64,000 nt of DNA, taken from assembly GCA_018434325.1 (NCBI GenBank), contig JAHDPO010000004.1, forward strand, positions 62,001 to 126,000, in the 5' to 3' direction. Shown in pieces: positions 32,391 through 40,867 of this stretch. The notes beneath the pieces were generated by a model. The model saw only the letters and a program-made list of their open reading frames with translations. It was not told the origin of the DNA and searched no databases. This DNA is from Clostridia bacterium. Its GTDB lineage: Bacteria; Bacillota; Peptococcia; DRI-13; UBA5745. The first letter of the stretch is position 1, and each line of letters opens with the position of its first letter. The position numbers were made by a program, and so were the translations under genes.

Positions 32391-34115
32391 ATGAGAGGCG
32401 CAGATCTGATTGTTGAGCTTTTAATCCAACATGGGGTAAAGCATATTTTTGGTGTGCCCGGTGATACTTCTATGGCTTTTCATGATGCTTTAAGGCTGAG
32501 GCAAAAAGATATTACCCATATCCTTTGCCGGGATGAACGCCATGCGGCTTATGCTGCCGACGCTTATGCCAGGATGACGGGCCGGATCGGTGTGGTGGAA
32601 GTGCCCAGTGGCGGCGGCGCTTTGTACGTAGTGCCGGGGGTCAGCGAGGCCGACCTGTCGAATATTCCTTTGTTGTGTATTGCTTCGGATATCACGATGG
32701 CCAGCGATGAAACTTATGCATTGACTGACTGCCATCAGGAAGCCCTTTTTGCGGCAGTGACCAAGTGGAATACCAAACTGCGCCTCCTGTCAAAGATTCC
32801 GCAGATGATGCGCAAAGCCATCCGGGTCAGTACCTCCGGCTCTCCCGGCGCCGTGGCTTTGTCTTTCCCGGAAAATCTTTTGCGGGGAGAGTATGACGGT
32901 AAGCCCGAAGAGATCTACGGCAACCCCGATCACGGCCGCCTGGGTTATTTTCAAAATGATGCTACCGATGAGGATGTGGATCAGGCCATCGAGCTGATGA
33001 AAAGCAGCCGGCGTCCGGTGGTGCTGGCCGGCGGCGGCGTCCATTTCTCCAAGGCTTATGATGAGCTGGCAGAGTTCGTAGAAAAATACAATATCCCTGT
33101 GGTCAGTTCCATCGATGGCAAAGGCAGTGTGGCGGAGACGAAGGAGTATGCTTTAGGTACTATCGGGGCCAACGGCGGTTCTTTAGAAGCCAATGAAGTC
33201 ATCAGCCAGGCTGACTTTATCTTCGTTTTAGGCTGTAAGATGGATAATGTGACCACGGTAGGCAAGAAGATTTTTGCTTGCGGCGTCAAGATTCTGCAAG
33301 TGGACATCAACGAGCAGACTTTGGGCAATATTGCGCCCATCAGCCAGGGTATCATGTGCGATATCCGTCATCTTTTAGTCAAGCTCAACAAGAAGGATTG
33401 CGGTATCGACAAAGAGGCTGCGGCCGCCTGGCAAAAGATCTGGGCCGCCAAAAGGCAGGAAAAAATGGAGCGCATAGCGGCGGATTACGAAAAAGCATCG
33501 GATTACGTAGTAGCTGCCAAAGTTTTTGGAGCCATCGAGAAATATACGGATGGCGAAGCTATATTCACCGGCGATGCCGGCACGCCTACGCCTTACATCG
33601 CTTCTTATATCAAAATGAAGCAGACCGGCAAGCATACGGTAATTCCCCGGGCCCACGGCGCCTTAGGCTATGCTATGGGCGCCGCCATTGGCGCTCAGGT
33701 GGCCAGGCCCCAGTCCCGGGTAGTCAGCTTTTTTGGCGACGCCAGTTTTGCCATGACCATGGGTGAAATGGAGACGGCCAAACGCCTCAACCTGCCCATT
33801 GTGTTCGTCAATTTCCAAAACAACAGCTACGGCTGGATCAAAACCATCCAGCACTTATATTACGATCAGCAGTATTTTGGCGTGGATTTTTCGCCTATCG
33901 ATACCGTCATGGTATCCCAGGGCTTTGGTATAAAAGCAAAGAATGTGACAAAAAATGAGGAAGTAGAAGAGGCTGTGCAATGGGCCTTATCTTTGCAGGA
34001 GCCGGTAATGCTGAACTTTGTTATTGAACCGCCGGATGCTTTTGTACCGCCGGTGCAGCAATGGGAAGTGGATGCCATGAAGGATCCCGCTGATCGCAAG
34101 AAGCTGGTCTATTGA
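32391..34115 (+). CDS. Thiamine-diphosphate-dependent enzyme of the acetolactate-synthase superfamily, substrate unknown
   Basis: A 574-residue ThDP enzyme with Pyr, central and PP domains. Glu in CRDERHAAYAADAYAR (about residue 49) activates the cofactor; the PP domain has the GDAS...NFQNNSYG metal/ThDP motif (about residues 449-477) after PRAHGALGYAMGAAIG. It is related to acetolactate synthase, glyoxylate carboligase, sulfoacetaldehyde acetyltransferase and oxalyl-CoA decarboxylase. There is no regulatory subunit, ilv or substrate-specific gene beside it, and it stands alone with its own leader, so I do not assign a reaction. It begins behind an excellent GGAGGTG site. Confidence 0.85.
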   Translation: MRGADLIVELLIQHGVKHIFGVPGDTSMAFHDALRLRQKDITHILCRDERHAAYAADAYARMTGRIGVVEVPSGGGALYVVPGVSEADLSNIPLLCIASDITMASDETYALTDCHQEALFAAVTKWNTKLRLLSKIPQMMRKAIRVSTSGSPGAVALSFPENLLRGEYDGKPEEIYGNPDHGRLGYFQNDATDEDVDQAIELMKSSRRPVVLAGGGVHFSKAYDELAEFVEKYNIPVVSSIDGKGSVAETKEYALGTIGANGGSLEANEVISQADFIFVLGCKMDNVTTVGKKIFACGVKILQVDINEQTLGNIAPISQGIMCDIRHLLVKLNKKDCGIDKEAAAAWQKIWAAKRQEKMERIAADYEKASDYVVAAKVFGAIEKYTDGEAIFTGDAGTPTPYIASYIKMKQTGKHTVIPRAHGALGYAMGAAIGAQVARPQSRVVSFFGDASFAMTMGEMETAKRLNLPIVFVNFQNNSYGWIKTIQHLYYDQQYFGVDFSPIDTVMVSQGFGIKAKNVTKNEEVEEAVQWALSLQEPVMLNFVIEPPDAFVPPVQQWEVDAMKDPADRKKLVY

Positions 34116-34154
34116 TAAAAACCCCGCTATTCCTCGCATCTTATGGGGCTTTGC

Positions 34155-34184
34155 TTGACAATGGGCTGCCGGCACTGCTAAAAT
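34155..34184 (+). promoter_or_regulatory. Sigma-A promoter of tyrS
   Basis: TTGACA (34155-34160) and TAAAAT (34179-34184), spacer 18 bp, 92 bp before the tyrS start. Confidence 0.82.
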
Positions 34185-34204
34185 GACATTCATTGAGATC
34201 GAAT

Positions 34205-34257
34205 CCGCAGGCGCATTTGTGCGGCAGGAAGCAACCGCTTTCATGCGCAAGGCGGTT
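34205..34257 (+). promoter_or_regulatory. Structured tyrS leader with interleaved hairpins
   Basis: Three complementary pairs overlap: CCGCA 34205-34209 / TGCGG 34220-34224; GCGCAT 34211-34216 / ATGCGC 34243-34248; AACCGC 34233-34238 / GCGGTT 34252-34257. They cannot all form as simple hairpins: the second and third interleave as in a pseudoknot. No T-box motif is present, unlike many Firmicute tyrS leaders. It ends four bases before the GGGAGG site. Confidence 0.45.
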
Positions 34258-34276
34258 AATGGGAGGTTAATAAGGA

Positions 34277-35449
34277 ATGAACGCAGAACAAGTATGGGAA
34301 ATCCTGAAACGGGACAGTACCGGCATATATTCGGAGGAGGGTTTTAAAGAGAAGCTCTTCTCCGGCAAACCGATGAAGATCAAGCTGGGAGCAGACCCCA
34401 GCCGGCCGGATCTGCATTTGGGACATTCCGTGGTGCTGAGAAAATTAAAGCTTTTGCAGGATCTGGGCCATGAAATCATCTTCATTATCGGCGACTTTAC
34501 CGGTATGGTGGGTGACCCCTCGGGCAAGACAAAAACCAGGCCGCCTCTGACTTTTGAGGAAACCAGACAAAACGGCCAGTCTTATTTGGAGCAGGTCACG
34601 AAGATCCTGGATCGGGAAAAAACAAAAATCTGCTACAATTCCCAATGGCTTTCCGAAATGAATTTTGCCGACGTCTTGCGTCTTTGCGGCAAGTATACGG
34701 TGGCCAGGATTTTGGAAAGAGACGATTTCTCCAAAAGGCTTCAGGAAAACCGGCCCATCGGCATGCATGAGCTGCTGTATCCTTTGATGCAGGGTTACGA
34801 TTCCGTGGCCCTGGCCTGTGATGTGGAGGTAGGGGGTACGGACCAAACCTTCAATCTGCTGGTAGGCCGGGAGCTGATGCGGGATTACGATTTGCCTGCC
34901 CAGGAAGTCATCACCTTTCCCTTGCTGCCGGGCCTTGACGGTGTGGAAAAAATGTCAAAATCCCTGGACAACTACATCGGCATCAGCGAGCCGCCGGAAG
35001 TAATATTTGAAAAATGCATGAAAGTGCCGGATAACCTTTTGGCAGATTATTTCCGGCTGACTACAGACCTGGATTTTGAGCAGGTGACAGCCCTGCTGCA
35101 AAACGACATCCGGGAAGCCCACTTCCTTTACGGTGAAACTATCGTCACGATGTATCATGGGGCGGCTGAGGCGGCGGAAGCCAAAAAGCGCTACATGACG
35201 GTGGCTGCCGGCGCCGCTCCCGAGAGCATGCCGGAGTATCAGCTGGCGGCCGAGACCTATCCCTTGTGGAAGCTGGTCACCCTTACGGGCCTGGCAGCCA
35301 GCAGCAGCGAGGCCCGCCGTTTGATCAGCCAGGGAGGCATTGCCCTTGACGGCGTAGTTTGCAAAGATCCGCTGCTGGAAGTGGCGGGAGAAGGCGAGAA
35401 GCTGCTGAAGCGGGGTAAATCCAGCTTTGCCAAGGCGATTTTCCAATAA
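34277..35449 (+). CDS. tyrS: Tyrosyl-tRNA synthetase
   Basis: A 390-residue class I synthetase. The HIGH motif appears as DLHLGHS (about residues 45-51), the tyrosine pocket as DVEVGGTDQTFN, and KMSKS at residues 225-229; a C-terminal S4 domain (about 330-385, ASSSEARRLISQGGIALDG) binds tRNA. The N-terminal PSRPDLHLGHSVVLRKLK form belongs to the TyrS subgroup with a GDFTGMVGDPSGK stretch rather than the Bacillus TyrS-1 type. Strong GGGAGG site and a strong terminator downstream. Confidence 0.96.
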   Translation: MNAEQVWEILKRDSTGIYSEEGFKEKLFSGKPMKIKLGADPSRPDLHLGHSVVLRKLKLLQDLGHEIIFIIGDFTGMVGDPSGKTKTRPPLTFEETRQNGQSYLEQVTKILDREKTKICYNSQWLSEMNFADVLRLCGKYTVARILERDDFSKRLQENRPIGMHELLYPLMQGYDSVALACDVEVGGTDQTFNLLVGRELMRDYDLPAQEVITFPLLPGLDGVEKMSKSLDNYIGISEPPEVIFEKCMKVPDNLLADYFRLTTDLDFEQVTALLQNDIREAHFLYGETIVTMYHGAAEAAEAKKRYMTVAAGAAPESMPEYQLAAETYPLWKLVTLTGLAASSSEARRLISQGGIALDGVVCKDPLLEVAGEGEKLLKRGKSSFAKAIFQ

Positions 35450-35503
35450 TGCTATAACTATTATTGGTACAGAGCCTGGGAAAAACCAAATCCAAGAAAA
35501 AAG

Positions 35504-35560
35504 ACACCGCCTTAGTTGATCAGTGGCAGCATACCACAGGAGACCAAGGCGGTGTTTTTC
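35504..35560 (+). terminator. Terminator of tyrS
   Basis: ACACCGCCTT (35504-35513) and AAGGCGGTGT (35546-35555) form a 10-bp stem followed by TTTTC; the loop holds a second hairpin (GTGG/CCAC at 35523-35536). The remaining bases to 35696 are AT-rich leader of the next gene. Confidence 0.9.
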
Positions 35561-35696
35561 TTATTCCGGACAAAACCTTTGCATATAAAAAAATCTTGTG
35601 ATAATATTTTCAGGGAATAAGTAAATCAGAATATAGCATAGAGTACATATAGTGCAGAGTTAAAAAAGCTCAGCGTAAAGAATGAAGGTAACCGGT

Positions 35697-36959
35697 ATGA
35701 TTTTTCGGATGGATCAATTATTAGTAAGCTTGTCCATGGGTTTAGACTTCGTAGAGGGAGAGCTTCTGGGAGCTACCACTAATCATGGCAAGCGTATTTC
35801 TGTTTTAGCGATTATGATGGCTAAACATCTGGGTTGGAATGACGATGATCTGATAGGAGTTGCCGGCTGTGCTTTGATGCATGATAATGCCCTTACCGAA
35901 TATATTCTTTCCGAAAGGCCCGAGGGCGCCCACGTCATGGAGTATGGTGCTCACTGCCTGATCGGGGAAGACAATGTGCTTAATTTCCCTTTTCCCACAG
36001 ATGTAAGGGGCTTTGTCAAATATCATCATGAATATATGGATAAATCAGGCCCCTTTAAAATGGATGCGGCTCAAACCCCCTTAGGCGCTCAGCTTATTAC
36101 CATTGCCGACAATGTGGATGCCCGCTACAATCTGCAGCGATTATCTCCGGCAGCGCTGCCGGGTTTGCGCAGCTTCATTGCAGGTAAAAGAGGCAACTAT
36201 TATACCTGCCTGGCCGCCGATGCTCTGCTGGCCGTTCTTGATGAGGAGCTGCTTCTTTCTTTACGGGATGATCAAGTAGATGAGGCTTTTGCTCGAAATA
36301 TGCCCAAATGGGTAGTGGATATGGCTGCCGTGGACTTAATGGGCATCGCCAAGGTTGTGGCCAGTATCACCGACTATAAATCCCAATATACCGCCAGGCA
36401 CTCCATCCAGATTGCCAACCGGGCTTATTTGATGGCTCGTTATTACGGCTTTCCCCGGGAACAGTGCGCTAAAATCTATTTGGCCGCTTCTTTTCATGAT
36501 ATCGGCAAGCTGCTGATTCCTGCGGATTTGCTTGAGAAACCGGGCAAGCTGACGGAAGAAGAGTATGGGACAGTCAAAAAACATGTTTTCTGGAGCTATA
36601 CCCTGCTCAAGGATGTGGAAGGCTTTGAGGAGATTTGCCGCTGGGTCGCCTGCCATCATTGCAAGCTAAATGGCAAGGGATACCCACAGCAGCTGCCTCA
36701 GCATTATTTAGAGCTGGATTTTGTCAGCAGAATGATCGCCTGCATCGATATTTACCAGGCTTTGCGGGAGAACCGGCCCTATCACCGGGGCAGGAGCCAT
36801 GAGGAAACCATGCGGCTAATGTGGTGGATGGCCCGGCATGGGGAAATCGACAGTCAAATTACGGCGGATATTGATCGTGAAATGGCGTCATTTAGGGATA
36901 GCCAGGTGCCTGAGCCGGCCGTTGTGGATAAAATTTTTGGTGAAAATGATCAATTATAG
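35697..36959 (+). CDS. Tandem HD / HD-GYP domain phosphohydrolase (cyclic-di-GMP phosphodiesterase-like)
   Basis: A 420-residue cytosolic protein with two HD-type domains. The first (residues about 15-190) has NHGKR, CALMHDN and YHHEYMDKSG but no GYP triplet; the second (about 225-400) has HSIQIANRA, FHDIGKLLIP, HHCKLNGKGYP, a full HD-GYP signature. The second should hydrolyse c-di-GMP; the first may be structural. There is no receiver or membrane domain. The ATG at 35697 follows AAGGT with good spacing and fits family starts; ATG 35682 lacks a site. Confidence 0.88.
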   Translation: MIFRMDQLLVSLSMGLDFVEGELLGATTNHGKRISVLAIMMAKHLGWNDDDLIGVAGCALMHDNALTEYILSERPEGAHVMEYGAHCLIGEDNVLNFPFPTDVRGFVKYHHEYMDKSGPFKMDAAQTPLGAQLITIADNVDARYNLQRLSPAALPGLRSFIAGKRGNYYTCLAADALLAVLDEELLLSLRDDQVDEAFARNMPKWVVDMAAVDLMGIAKVVASITDYKSQYTARHSIQIANRAYLMARYYGFPREQCAKIYLAASFHDIGKLLIPADLLEKPGKLTEEEYGTVKKHVFWSYTLLKDVEGFEEICRWVACHHCKLNGKGYPQQLPQHYLELDFVSRMIACIDIYQALRENRPYHRGRSHEETMRLMWWMARHGEIDSQITADIDREMASFRDSQVPEPAVVDKIFGENDQL

Positions 36960-36991
36960 GTCATGATTATACAGAGTCATAGGAGGATAGC

Positions 36992-37675
36992 ATGAAATAT
37001 TCAATCCAAGGCGAACCTTTCCCCGTAGTGATTTGTGAATTAGAAAATCGGGAGACGATGATCACCGAAAGGGGCTCTATGTGCTGGATGACCCCCAATA
37101 TGAAAATGGAGACGGCTTCCGGCGGCGGTTTAGGCAAGATGTTCGGCCGCATGGTTTCCGGTGAAGCGATGTTTCAGAATCGCTATACAGCTGAGGGCGG
37201 CCCCGGTCTTATTGCCTTTGCCTCCAGCTTCCCCGGCACTATCCGCCAATACGAGATCACACCCTCCAAAAGTATCGTTGTTCAGAAATCAGCCTTTTTA
37301 GCTGCGGAAGCCGGTGTTGAGCTTTCCGTCTTTTTTCAAAAGCGCCTGGGCGCCGCTTTCTTTGGCGGTGAAGGCTATATTATGCAGCGCTTGTCCGGCA
37401 GCGGCTCCGCTTTTGTGGAGATTGACGGCCACGCCATCGAGTATCGCCTGGAGAAAGGTCAATCCATGATCGTCGATACCGGCTATCTGGCGGCTATGGA
37501 TGAAAGCTGCAGTATCGACATCGTCACCGTCCCCGGCGTAAAAAATAAGCTTTTTGGCGGCGAGGGCATCTTTAATACGGTGGTGACGGGGCCCGGCAAT
37601 ATTCTGCTGCAAACTCAGACTGTTAGCGCCGTGGCCGGCGCTTTGCGGCCTTTTCTCCCCAGCGGCGGCAATTAA
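36992..37675 (+). CDS. TIGR00266/AIM24-family protein
   Basis: A 227-residue beta-rich protein of the TIGR00266 family (AIM24-like, tubular lectin-like fold), made largely of glycine-rich strands such as ASGGGLGKMFGRMVSGE and FFGGEGYIMQRLSGSG. No catalytic residues are known; related mitochondrial AIM24 helps organise membranes. It has a strong AGGAGG site and follows the HD-GYP gene by 32 bp. Confidence 0.88.
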   Translation: MKYSIQGEPFPVVICELENRETMITERGSMCWMTPNMKMETASGGGLGKMFGRMVSGEAMFQNRYTAEGGPGLIAFASSFPGTIRQYEITPSKSIVVQKSAFLAAEAGVELSVFFQKRLGAAFFGGEGYIMQRLSGSGSAFVEIDGHAIEYRLEKGQSMIVDTGYLAAMDESCSIDIVTVPGVKNKLFGGEGIFNTVVTGPGNILLQTQTVSAVAGALRPFLPSGGN

Positions 37676-37838
37676 CCAAATCCGGCTGGCAGTTGCACAC
37701 AGCAGCGATTTTTGAGCAGTTAGCAATAGCGAATCAGATTTTTAGCCTTTATATGGATTGCGATTTTTTCAGTATCCTCACTTTTGTGAGCCAAACCAGC
37801 TTTTTTCTGAGCACGCCTGACAATTTGAATAATTATAA
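37676..37838. other. Intergenic region before tRNA-Glu
   Basis: No gene. It has a small stem CTCAC-TTTT-GTGAG (37777-37790) and several T-runs, possibly a weak end for the preceding transcript. Confidence 0.4.
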
Positions 37839-37867
37839 TTGACAAACTATGTATCCCATTATATAAT
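37839..37867 (+). promoter_or_regulatory. Consensus sigma-A promoter of tRNA-Glu
   Basis: TTGACA (37839-37844) and TATAAT (37862-37867), both perfect, spacer 17 bp. Confidence 0.93.
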
Positions 37868-37898
37868 AATCACTGCTGAACGCAGCGTCAGTCACAGC

Positions 37899-37970
37899 GG
37901 CCCGTTGGTCAAGCGGTTAAGACATCGCCCTCTCACGGCGAAAACAGGGGTTCGATTCCCCTACGGGTCA
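37899..37970 (+). tRNA. tRNA-Glu (anticodon CTC)
   Basis: Acceptor GGCCCGT/ACGGGTC (one G-U pair), anticodon stem TCGCC/GGCGA around loop CTCTCAC giving CTC, and T arm GGGGTTCGATTCCCC. Discriminator A; CCA not encoded. Confidence 0.94.
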
Positions 37971-37973
37971 TCG

Positions 37974-38015
37974 AAAAGACATAGCTTTCCCAGGAGGAAA
38001 GGCTATGTCTTTTTT
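37974..38015 (+). terminator. Terminator of tRNA-Glu
   Basis: AAAAGACATAGC (37974-37985) pairs with GCTATGTCTTTT (38002-38013), extended by TTTCC/GGAAA with one bulged G, then T. Confidence 0.92.
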
Positions 38016-38048
38016 CATACTGAAAAGTGTAGTGAAAGGAACGAGAAC

Positions 38049-38771
38049 ATGAATTGGGAACCGTGGACAGGATGCTATCAAATTAGTGATGGATGCACAC
38101 ATTGCTATTTCTATGGACCACATGCAAAACGCTTCGGTCAAAACATCATACAGAAAACAGATAAATTCGATTGGCCTATAAGAACAAACACTAAGGGTGA
38201 ATACAATATTAAAGGGAATAAAATCCTTGCCACCTGTTTTGCTACTGATTTTTTTCTGCCCGAAGCTGATGAGTGGCGTAAGGAAGCTTGGAGTATGATA
38301 AGGCAAAGAGCCGATATTGACTTTCTCATTTTGACTAAACGAATTGACCGATTCCCCATTTCACTGCCCTCTGATTGGGGTGAAGGCTATGACAATGTAA
38401 ATATCGGCTGCACAGTCGAGAATCAATCCTTAGCAGATTATCGTCTCCCCTTATTTCTGTCCTATCCGATAAAACGACGTTTTATTGCTTGTTCCCCGCT
38501 TTTGGAATCAATTGATTTGTCAGCCTATCTTCATGGGATTGAACATGTTACGGTCAGCGGCGAAAGCGGGCGTGATGCTCGTGAATGTGATTATGATTGG
38601 GTATTGGATATTCGTGAGCAATGCGTAAAAGCAAATGTTACATTTTGGTTTAAAGGAACAGGGACGTTTTTTAAGCGGGATGGGACGGTAGAAAAAATAA
38701 ATCCGTTTAGGCAAGGGAGCATTGCAAGTGAACTTGACATAAGCATTTTAAACGGGAAGAAATTATTTTGA
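38049..38771 (+). CDS. DUF5131-family (phage Gp37-like) radical-SAM-like protein
   Basis: A 240-residue protein of the DUF5131 family. The N-terminal WEPWTGCYQISDGCTHCYF has the cysteine spacing typical of the family, thought to hold an iron-sulfur cluster, followed by FATDFF, FLILTKRIDRF and WVTVSGESG-like (here VTVSGESGRDAR) blocks. Function is unknown; homologues are common in phages and mobile islands. The coding sequence is distinctly more AT-rich than the neighbours and sits directly behind a tRNA gene, a sign of horizontal acquisition. The ATG at 38049 has an AAAGGA site; an ORF extending upstream through the tRNA is not real coding. Confidence 0.85.
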   Translation: MNWEPWTGCYQISDGCTHCYFYGPHAKRFGQNIIQKTDKFDWPIRTNTKGEYNIKGNKILATCFATDFFLPEADEWRKEAWSMIRQRADIDFLILTKRIDRFPISLPSDWGEGYDNVNIGCTVENQSLADYRLPLFLSYPIKRRFIACSPLLESIDLSAYLHGIEHVTVSGESGRDARECDYDWVLDIREQCVKANVTFWFKGTGTFFKRDGTVEKINPFRQGSIASELDISILNGKKLF

Positions 38772-38858
38772 AATAGCAGGGTACAGACATGGCAACTTAC
38801 TCAACATGCTGCTAGCGCATTTTATGGCGGTATTTGTCAATGGTTTGGGTGAGATCCG

Positions 38859-38886
38859 GCGCCGGAATTGTTCTGGCGCTTTTTTG
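38859..38886 (+). terminator. Terminator after DUF5131 gene
   Basis: GCGCC (38859-38863) with GGCGC (38875-38879), extended by GAA/TTC across a G-T pair, followed by six T. The rest of the gap has no gene besides the next promoter. Confidence 0.8.
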
Positions 38887-38931
38887 CGCGCCCGGTATGG
38901 AGGTCCGAAAATACACGATTACAAAAAGTGA

Positions 38932-38960
38932 CTGACAAGTACAGGGGGTTGTGTTAAAAT
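38932..38960 (+). promoter_or_regulatory. Sigma-A promoter candidate of the patatin gene
   Basis: CTGACA (38932-38937) and TAAAAT (38955-38960) with a 17-bp spacer, 87 bp before the start codon. Confidence 0.65.
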
Positions 38961-39046
38961 TATCTAATATGATTTGTTTCAAGTTGAATCATTAGAAGTA
39001 TCAGTTAAGACCTTAGTTAAGGCATTAAAGGAGATTGACGGTTTTC

Positions 39047-39895
39047 ATGAATTCTAGCGGATTGATTTTGGAAGGCGGCGGTATGCGGGGAGTCTATACT
39101 GCCGGAGTCCTGGATTTTTTTCTGGATCATGGGATAGCCTTTGATTCTTGTTATGCAGTATCCGCCGGGGCCTGTCATGGCTGCAGCTATTTATCGGGGC
39201 AGCAGGGCAGGGCTCTCCGGGTGTCGGTGGATTATTTAAAGGATAAGCGTTATTGCAGTATTTACAGCTTGCTGACTACCGGCGATATTTTTGGGGCAGA
39301 TATGGCGTATAATCAGATTCCCAACCGGCTGGATCCCTACGATTATGAGGCCTTTGACAGGCAAAAGACGAAGTTTTACGTTGTGGTCACCAACTGCCGT
39401 ACAGGCCGGCCGGAATACTTGCCTGTGGACGAGATGGTTCAGGGCCTTCTGGCGGTAAGAGCCTCCAGTTCCTTACCCTTGCTTTCCCGTATGGTAATAA
39501 TCAAGGGAGAAAAATATTTGGACGGCGGTATAGGCGATTCCATTCCTTTAAGAAAGTCCCAGGCCGACGGTCATCAAAAAAACGTAGTGGTTCTTACCCA
39601 AGCCGGGAATTACCGCAAAAAGCCCGACAGCCTTATGCCTTTCATCCGCATCAGATATGCCGGCTACCCGAAGCTGGTGCGGCAGTTGGAGCGGCGCTAT
39701 CGGGATTATAATGATACATTGGACTATATAGCCGAGGAAGAGGCTGCCGGCCGTATTTTAGTGATCCGTCCCGGCAAGCCTGTGGGTATCGGGCGGCTGG
39801 AGAAGGACAAAAATAAGCTGGTGGCGCTGTACCGGGAAGGCTACGAAGACGCCAAGGGCAAACATCAGGATCTGATCAGTTTTTTATCCTCTTAA
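39047..39895 (+). CDS. Patatin-like phospholipase family protein (small type)
   Basis: A 282-residue patatin-fold hydrolase. The oxyanion loop EGGGMRGVYTAGVLD is near residue 9; the nucleophile lies in AVSAGACHG (the usual G-x-S-x-G with the first Gly replaced by Ala); the dyad Asp is in DGGIGDSIP near residue 160. It resembles the YqhO/RssA group, likely acting on lipids or lipid-like esters. The ATG at 39047 gives the usual N-terminus; the AAGGAG site is 13 bases away and fits a TTG at 39035 even worse. Confidence 0.88.
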   Translation: MNSSGLILEGGGMRGVYTAGVLDFFLDHGIAFDSCYAVSAGACHGCSYLSGQQGRALRVSVDYLKDKRYCSIYSLLTTGDIFGADMAYNQIPNRLDPYDYEAFDRQKTKFYVVVTNCRTGRPEYLPVDEMVQGLLAVRASSSLPLLSRMVIIKGEKYLDGGIGDSIPLRKSQADGHQKNVVVLTQAGNYRKKPDSLMPFIRIRYAGYPKLVRQLERRYRDYNDTLDYIAEEEAAGRILVIRPGKPVGIGRLEKDKNKLVALYREGYEDAKGKHQDLISFLSS

Positions 39896-39898
39896 TCC

Positions 39899-39915
39899 CC
39901 AGCCCTCACGGCTGG
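39899..39915 (+). other. Small hairpin between patatin and degV genes
   Basis: CCAGCC/GGCTGG with a five-base loop and no T-tract; possibly a transcript-processing or pause hairpin. Confidence 0.4.
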
Positions 39916-39941
39916 ACAACAAGAAAAAGGAGAGTAAGCGT

Positions 39942-40817
39942 ATGACGGCAGATTATCAGATCATGACGGACGCCACCGCCGATTTGACGGCAGAAATCTC
40001 AGACGAGTTAGGGATAACGGTGATCCCCATGGCTGTGGATATGGAAGGGCAAAGCTACTCCTTTGCACCGAAGGGCGGCAATATTTCGATTGCCGAATTT
40101 TATGAACGGCTGATCGCCGGAGAGGTGGCCAAAACCTCTCAGATCAATGCCGAGGTTTATCGTCACTATTTTGAAGAAGAGCTGAAAAAAGGACGGGATG
40201 TCATTTACATCAGCCTCAGCTCCGGCCTTAGCGGCAGCGTTGGCGTGGCGATAGTTACGGCTGAAAAGCTCCAGGCGGAGTATCCGGACCGCAAGGTGAT
40301 TTGTGTAGATTCTTTATGTGCTTCTGCCGGAGAAGGCCTGTTGACCTATACCGCCGTTCAAAAAAAACGCCAGGGCCTGACTATCGAGCAGCTGGCGGCC
40401 TGGCTGGAAGAAAACAAAAAAGACATGGCCCATTGGGTGACGGTGGACGAGCTCAGCTATTTGCAGCGGGGAGGCAGGATCGGTACGGCCGCCGCAGCCG
40501 TAGGCACCATGCTGAATATTAAACCGATCATTCATGTCAATGGCGAAGGCAAATTAGTCAGCGTCAATAAAGTACGGGGCAGAAAAAAATCCCTGGAGGT
40601 TTTGGCGGAGGCATTGAAGGCTAATCGTACAGACGGCCCCTCCGATCCCGTTTTTATCGGTTATGGTACGGCAGCTGAGGATGCCCTTTATTTGCGTAAT
40701 CTGATCATGGAAGGAGAGGGCCCCCAAGACGTCAGGCTTATGCCCATAGGGCCGGTTATTGGCGCTCATACGGGTCCCAGCGTGATCGCCGTCTTCTTTT
40801 TCGGCGACACAAAATAA
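39942..40817 (+). CDS. DegV-family fatty-acid-binding protein (FakB-like)
   Basis: A 291-residue DegV protein: ITDATADLT at the start, AKTSQINAEVY, ISLSSGLSGSV (the Ser that contacts the fatty-acid carboxylate) and the C-terminal IGAHTGPSVIAVFF block with conserved His. FakB proteins hold a fatty acid while FakA phosphorylates it; a FakA-like kinase is encoded at 58819. Strong AAGGAG site. Confidence 0.92.
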   Translation: MTADYQIMTDATADLTAEISDELGITVIPMAVDMEGQSYSFAPKGGNISIAEFYERLIAGEVAKTSQINAEVYRHYFEEELKKGRDVIYISLSSGLSGSVGVAIVTAEKLQAEYPDRKVICVDSLCASAGEGLLTYTAVQKKRQGLTIEQLAAWLEENKKDMAHWVTVDELSYLQRGGRIGTAAAAVGTMLNIKPIIHVNGEGKLVSVNKVRGRKKSLEVLAEALKANRTDGPSDPVFIGYGTAAEDALYLRNLIMEGEGPQDVRLMPIGPVIGAHTGPSVIAVFFFGDTK

Positions 40818-40867
40818 CAGGATAAGAAAGCAGAGAAAAAATTTAGGCGAGACAAAAGGAGAAGGCT

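Noticed and set aside
34116-34276. T-box riboswitch before tyrS
   Set aside because: No specifier stem or conserved T-box sequence is found; only short hairpins are present.
37839-38048. Open frame through the tRNA-Glu gene into the DUF5131 gene
   Set aside because: The upstream part is promoter, tRNA and terminator; the ATG at 38049 with a ribosome site is the real start.
40818-40867. Riboswitch or T-box before gltX
   Set aside because: The gap is only 50 bp and has no conserved motif.
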